NCBI GenBank assembly: GCA_009617715.1
Contig: VTFK01000140.1
Coordinates: 930,001 to 994,000 of the forward strand
DNA: 64,000 nucleotides
Direction of reading: 5' to 3'
Source: Plectrocnemia conspersa
Lineage: Eukaryota > Arthropoda > Insecta > Trichoptera > Polycentropodidae
Positions 58,863 through 64,000 of this stretch are shown piece after piece; the first letter of the stretch is position 1; every line of letters begins with the position of its first letter. The position numbers were made by a program, and so were the translations under genes. The notes beneath the pieces were generated by a model, which worked only from the letters and a program-made list of their open reading frames with translations, was not told where the DNA came from and made no database searches.

Positions 58863-60300
58863 CTGAAAAAGAAAAAATTGCATATTGAAAATAAATGTTT
58901 ATTTCTTTAAATTAAGATAATACATATTATAAAAGGAAAAATTAATTTATATGATATTAAAATGAAAACTAGCTCCTCATAGCTGTCATTATAAGCATCA
59001 ATGTGTAACGCCAGTGTATTAAGGAGCTAGATGGCTCTTTAACGGGCGTCAGAAGAGAACGCTATTATGACTTTTTAAAACATTTTGGAACACAACATAA
59101 GAAATCCTCGAGAATAGGCAATTGGACTGGCAATAATATCCTTCAGTAGTTTGAAGATATTATTAATGACATAAAACTTTCTGAGAGAACTCAGCGAATC
59201 GTAAAATAAAGCTCTTGTTCACGAATGGATAATAATAAAATATTCTCATATAAATGTGTCCCAAAAACCTTTTCGATTTGTTAACTTAGGAATTCCAAAT
59301 TATAGATCCTAATTTAAAAATGCTATGAACTAACGTGTCATAGAGGACACATATACGTGTTCCTTATAAAAAAAAGTTCCTAACAAAAAATCTATAAATA
59401 TGTTCAAAATATAAACAGGAGTAATGATAAGTATATCGAATGTATGTCCGTATCGTGTGCTTTAGAGCTAATAAAACGAGCCCCAAACTTACCATCTCTT
59501 TCTCAATTATGAATAATGATGAAATGGATAGATACACAAATAGTAGAAAGAATTTCGTGTATGCAATACCTGCTTTTGTTTTCACTTCGCCAGCCATCCC
59601 TATCATAAAAAAGAGCGCGGTCATTTTTCTGTTACACAACAGATTTAATGGAAACTGCTGGGTACCGTTAGATATATCTGGGATGCAACTGTATTCCTTT
59701 TATTTTGACACGAAAATATTGAACATGTTAAATTAAATTTTAAAAACTCGCGCCAGTGGGATTTTTAGTATAGGTAAGTTGGCCCGATATTTCGACCCTC
59801 TTGGACTATAAAGGATAATTTTATTTTACTATCCTACCCCGATAAAACTACTTGGGTGAATATGTGCATCGTTGTTTTCGTAGTTTGCCATGAATCGTTT
59901 ACTATAAATAAGATGCAGGGTATTCAAAAAAAAAATTTTTTTGATACTACCGACATTTCATTTTGTAATACCGATATTGAAATCCTTACTTAGAACCCAT
60001 GACAAACTTTATCGAATACTTTTTTTTTAAATAAGTACGTATAATGTCTACTTGTATTGCCACATCAAGGGATTATGTCACTGTTTTGGTGAAAGACAGT
60101 AGGATTTGAGAAACGAAAACTATGCTATTGATCCAACAATAATGTGATTGAAAGATTCTATAAATGAAAGTGAAATTAAAAGTAGTATTGGGTTAAGTGG
60201 ATTATTATAAGTCATGAGCTTCTAAGAGTTAAGTCTGACCTGCTGAAATATCGAATTTTATTTGTGCAATATCGACACAAAGCTAAACTTATTATAATTT
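58863..60300. other. Upstream of MICAL start: 5' leader intron and repeats
   Basis: The acceptor at 58863-58864 (minus CTTTTTCAG) shows that the leader is spliced from further right. A dispersed repeat lies at 59560-59720. No coding exon seen. Confidence 0.5.
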
Positions 60301-60329
60301 AATTAACCAATTACGATCATACATACAAA

Positions 60330-60545
60330 AATGCTCCTCAGAGATTCGTTTGGAGGTTCATTCATCAAATTTTGAGATGGGCGAAGCGATATTCGAACTA
60401 CTCGTCCGGAAAATGAATTCCTGAGTTGATTCCACGTTTCCCGGACAATTTCCGGAAACATTGTCCATTGTGTGCAACGGATAGACAGTACCAATTTGAA
60501 CTACTACTACAACTACTACTACTCTCCCGCGATAGTACAAAAGCG
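60330..60545 (-). other. Candidate non-coding first exon of MICAL (speculative)
   Basis: A locally GC-richer stretch on the minus strand with a donor-like GTATGT at about 60329, lying on the correct side of the spliced leader. It holds a short frame beginning MDNVSGNCPGNVEST that stops before the donor, which would act as an upstream frame. A (TAC)n-type microsatellite lies at its 5' side. No direct evidence of transcription. Confidence 0.2.
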
Positions 60546-62219
60546 CGGAAGCTACCGAGTAAAACTGATTTCAAAGCTTTCTTTGAATAATAGGCTTACA
60601 AGAGTTAACATAAATTGCAGATTAAATAAAAACTATCGGCAATTGTTCTCGTAAACGCCAAGAGCTATGTAGCACTTTAAAATGTTATTTAAATCGCGCA
60701 GTAGGATTTTTTGCACAGATTTATAAAAAAATAACAATACCAAGATCTAAAACGTTTAGAAATCGACAATCGGCGACTCGCGTTGGATCAGGGTCAGTGA
60801 CGTTTCGTTCAAAACAAACAATGTCCATTGTGGTCAAGGCATTTTTATTCAAGCTCGATTTGCTAGCTATAGATATGTTTTTCACATTATATCATATTCT
60901 GGATGTCATATTATTATGGCGAAAGCTTATTGAATTCAGTTTTTAAACACTTGTTTTAGATACTTAAGTACTTATTTTAAATAACAAGTGTGCTAAACAT
61001 CGTTTAACGCATGTTCATATCGTGCTCTTAAATTTCTGCATTGTGATTGGTCGGTCGCCCTGAGGGGCGGTACCGGTATGTGTAAGTACCAGGTGATTAC
61101 AGTAAGATACATTCCCTTCAGACGTGAGTACAGTATAACACAGCAATCGTTTTATTTTTTATAAGTATTTAATCAGTTATTAAAAGTGAATTCCTCAACC
61201 CATAGTTTTTATTTTTCGACGTAGTTTCAATTTGCCATATTATTACATAATATCTTTATATTTGTATTTTATCAGTTTGTAAAAGTAAATGAATGATGAT
61301 TTGTTCATGTAATGGGAAAATTCGAGTTACTAGTTACTGTAACAGCAAAATAATTATTTATTGAATTATCTATAATAGTAACAAAATTCTAATCTGTTTT
61401 AGAAGATTACATAATGTTTATTTTAAGCCTTTGACAAAAAATCTCACTATATAAAATGTATATTATTTAACTGGTTACATAACCCATTTCTAAAAGGTAT
61501 TGCTTTAAAAGAAACCACGAAAAATCGAGTCACTTGAAGAAATAATATCAAATCTGAAAACTGAAGAATGAATTTTCAATATTTGAGGCAACCATAAAAA
61601 TAACATTAAAAACACGATTAAACCAATTTCATTAGTTAGTAAGATAGTATATATTTCAAGTAATTTCGTATATAGAATAAGAGCAATCGTTCAGTGGTCG
61701 TGTAATGTTCATAAATTAAAGCAGCGCCCCTCAAACTATGTTCCGTAAAACACCGGTGTTCAAAAAATATAAAAATTAATGTGTTTCTGGAAAAATTTAA
61801 ACGTGACGCGCTAAAATATATAAGCTTCGAGTAAATTGACATTGCATTAGGATTGCATGTCGCGCAAAGAGTGATCTGACATAAACGATTTTATTTTATT
61901 TTTGATAGTAAGGGTTATAACTACTCTACAAATAAGCGTTCTGTCATAGGAAAAGTTTGGAAAGCCTGCATTATGAAGTGAGTACTTAAATTGTTGTATA
62001 TTTGTAGTTACATAAATATTGAATAGCGTAAAAAAGTTTGATACAAGAATAAAAAAATACTGATTTTTTTATATACAAATTCTAAAACCCGGTTTCTGTA
62101 AATATAAATTAAAAGTTTTTTTTTGAATAAATAACTCAAAATAGTAACAAATGTGAAAAAAAACATAAAATAAATTATATTTTGTAATGATCGGATTTAT
62201 GAATACATTTTCATTAAAT

Positions 62220-62830
62220 TGAGTAAAATTCAAGGGAATCCGTTTAGAATCCACGTCAAAAGCAATAATATCGTGCCGTCGCAGTGGAAATGCTAGCTTA
62301 TCCAACGTTCATATTGAGACTTTTTTATAATTATATTACGACTAACAATAAGTAAGAATAGAATAGAGCACATATAAACCGAATTTTGACCAATAGGAGG
62401 GCGCAAAAAACTTCTGAGAAGTAATAATTGTTTTTGACCAAAATTCGGTTTTTATATACTTTAATCAGCCCTCTTATTTTAGATGTCCATAGTAATATTA
62501 GTAAGAACAGCTATCGTATCTTTAAAATATAGTGCAATATCAGAGTGCAGACCAACTATGGAGCAATATGCGAGATGTGTCATCTGTCTGTTCTTCTTCC
62601 GCTTATTTTTCCGTTTGTACTTTGGACTTGACGTAATGAAAATTATAAAACTATAATTAGTTTTAGAACTTTCATTAGGTCAAGTTGGGTTAGGGTTATT
62701 CGCGTAGAGGTTTGGGTTTAAACAGCAAATGGATGTTTCGCAACTGTTAAATGAGTTTCATATACATTTTAGAACAACATATAATTTCACTAAAATATAT
62801 ATCTACTGGTGAAAATGTATTTGGACTTAA
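62220..62830. repeat. Dispersed element copy, rearranged/inverted
   Basis: 62250-62460 has TCAAAAGCAATAATATCGTG, CCGAATTTTGACCAATAGGA and ACTTCTGAGAAGTAATAATT. 62620-62830 is the inverted form of 6842-7080 and 56770-57020. Confidence 0.65.
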
Positions 62831-64000
62831 TGTAAATCAAAAATGATAAGTATGTAAACGTATACATATATTACTACGTATGGAAAAGTTGAAATCATAT
62901 AATTTTACTAGCCCCCTACCTGCCCCTCCCCCCCATCTAAATTAAATAACATCCCTGGAACTAACGACGGTTTTATTTTTATTCATTTCGTGCGGCACTC
63001 ATTTGGCAATCTTTTTGATTTTACATAATGTTGGATTACTAACGCCTAATAGGCCAAATTATATAATGGATCTGATTCGCATAACACCTTCATTCGTTAT
63101 AAATTAAAAAAAGACGCCAACACAGGGCGCCTTTTGTCGAAAAAATAAAAATAGCATACGGTCAGAAAAAATAGGATAGTCATGTAAAATAAAAAAAATA
63201 TTATAGTATTTGTAAATATAAATGGGCAATAAATTATTTATTTTAGAAATATCTCATAAAATATCTCGCTCGCAGCTAAGCTGTTAGGACAGGTAAGGTT
63301 CGAATAAGCGAACGTTGGTCAGAAAGTGAACACCCCATGAATAACTGTCTTCGAATCGATTTAATTGTATGTAGCACGCGAAGGTATTTTGAGCAACAAA
63401 CGAAGCGGGAATAACGACAGAGCGGCGACTTAGAGTACGCTTTGCTTGTGTTTACATCTTTATATGTTGTGTTGGGATAATATCCCTTTAACCAACCCGT
63501 TTTAAATTCATATAAAAAAAATGCTTTAATTTAATTTATTTTATATTTAATTAAGTAGTTCAGTTTGAAGCAAAATAATAATGAGATCTTACCAAAATTC
63601 AGACCAAACAATGTATTGAAAATGATAATATAACACTTGCGCGATACATTGACATTTTCATTTATTAATGAAAGATAAAATTAATAACAAAAAAAAACAA
63701 ACATTTAATTACCTAGCAACCTAGATTTAATAACGATAAATAATAATTACATCTGATATACATTCATACTCTCACCGCATACTAATTACTGTCGAGATTG
63801 ATTAACCAAAATCGCATTAAAGTACTAGTTATTGAATGCAATTCAATAATTTAGATATTCGCCAGTCTACCACAATTCAACGATTGATAGTGCTATGATG
63901 CGTAATTTGCGATTAAAGCGATACAAATATATAAATGCAAATGGTTGAATATCATGCAAATTTAAAGTCACGAGGAGGATTTTCAGACTATGATATAAAT
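62831..64000. other. Gene-free stretch
   Basis: No coding signal recognised. A short GGCGCC-centred inverted stretch near 63115-63135 and a GC-richer patch at 63350-63450 are the only structure seen. Confidence 0.4.

Noticed and set aside
60358..60540. Small minus-strand protein starting with a Val run
   Set aside because: The Val run is a (TAC)n-type microsatellite. The rest has no homology I know and is kept only as a speculative leader exon.
63110..63140. GC hairpin resembling a terminator
   Set aside because: Bacterial-type terminators are not expected in this genome; the stem is short and isolated.

Overview
The window reads as insect nuclear DNA: very AT-rich, GT-AG introns, metazoan genes with insect-type exon structure, and dense remains of DNA transposons (hAT, Tc1/mariner, piggyBac-type, pogo/Jerky/Tigger, PIF/Harbinger and several miniature elements). 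I see no convincing retroelement, rRNA, tRNA or CRISPR array. The order within insects cannot be fixed from the sequence.

Layout. 1-9149 is a transposon graveyard with no host gene. 9150-19894 (+) holds eight exons of cytosolic acetyl-CoA synthetase; the first ~100 codons are not in the window, and two coding exons each carry a one-base frame break. 21641-27971 is a tandem duplication of about 2.7 kb. Each copy has a decayed Tc1 transposase (-) followed by an intact seven-exon gene (+) for a 441-residue protein of a kind I do not know; it looks like three Myb/SANT-trihelix-like modules followed by two SUMO-interaction-type motifs. 28000-30848 is intergenic, with a PIF/Harbinger fragment.

30849-58862 (-) is one large gene, MICAL, the flavin monooxygenase that oxidises actin. 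I could join almost all of its exons with matching phases: FAD monooxygenase, CH, linker, LIM, acidic linker, a giant acidic repeat exon (about 4.9 kb, broken by a frame change), a 3.1-kb exon, and small exons that end in a diverged bMERB domain. Its introns hold many miniature elements, two of them with exact target-site duplications. 58863-64000 is the upstream region with dispersed repeats and no clear coding gene.

Functional links. MICAL oxidises F-actin downstream of semaphorin/plexin signalling and Rab binding. AcCoAS makes acetyl-CoA for lipid synthesis and histone acetylation. Nothing suggests that the two work together. The most novel items are the duplicated trihelix-like/SIM gene, the 12-fold EDEFxALF-type motif array in MICAL, and a 66-nt stop-free intron inside the MICAL CH domain.
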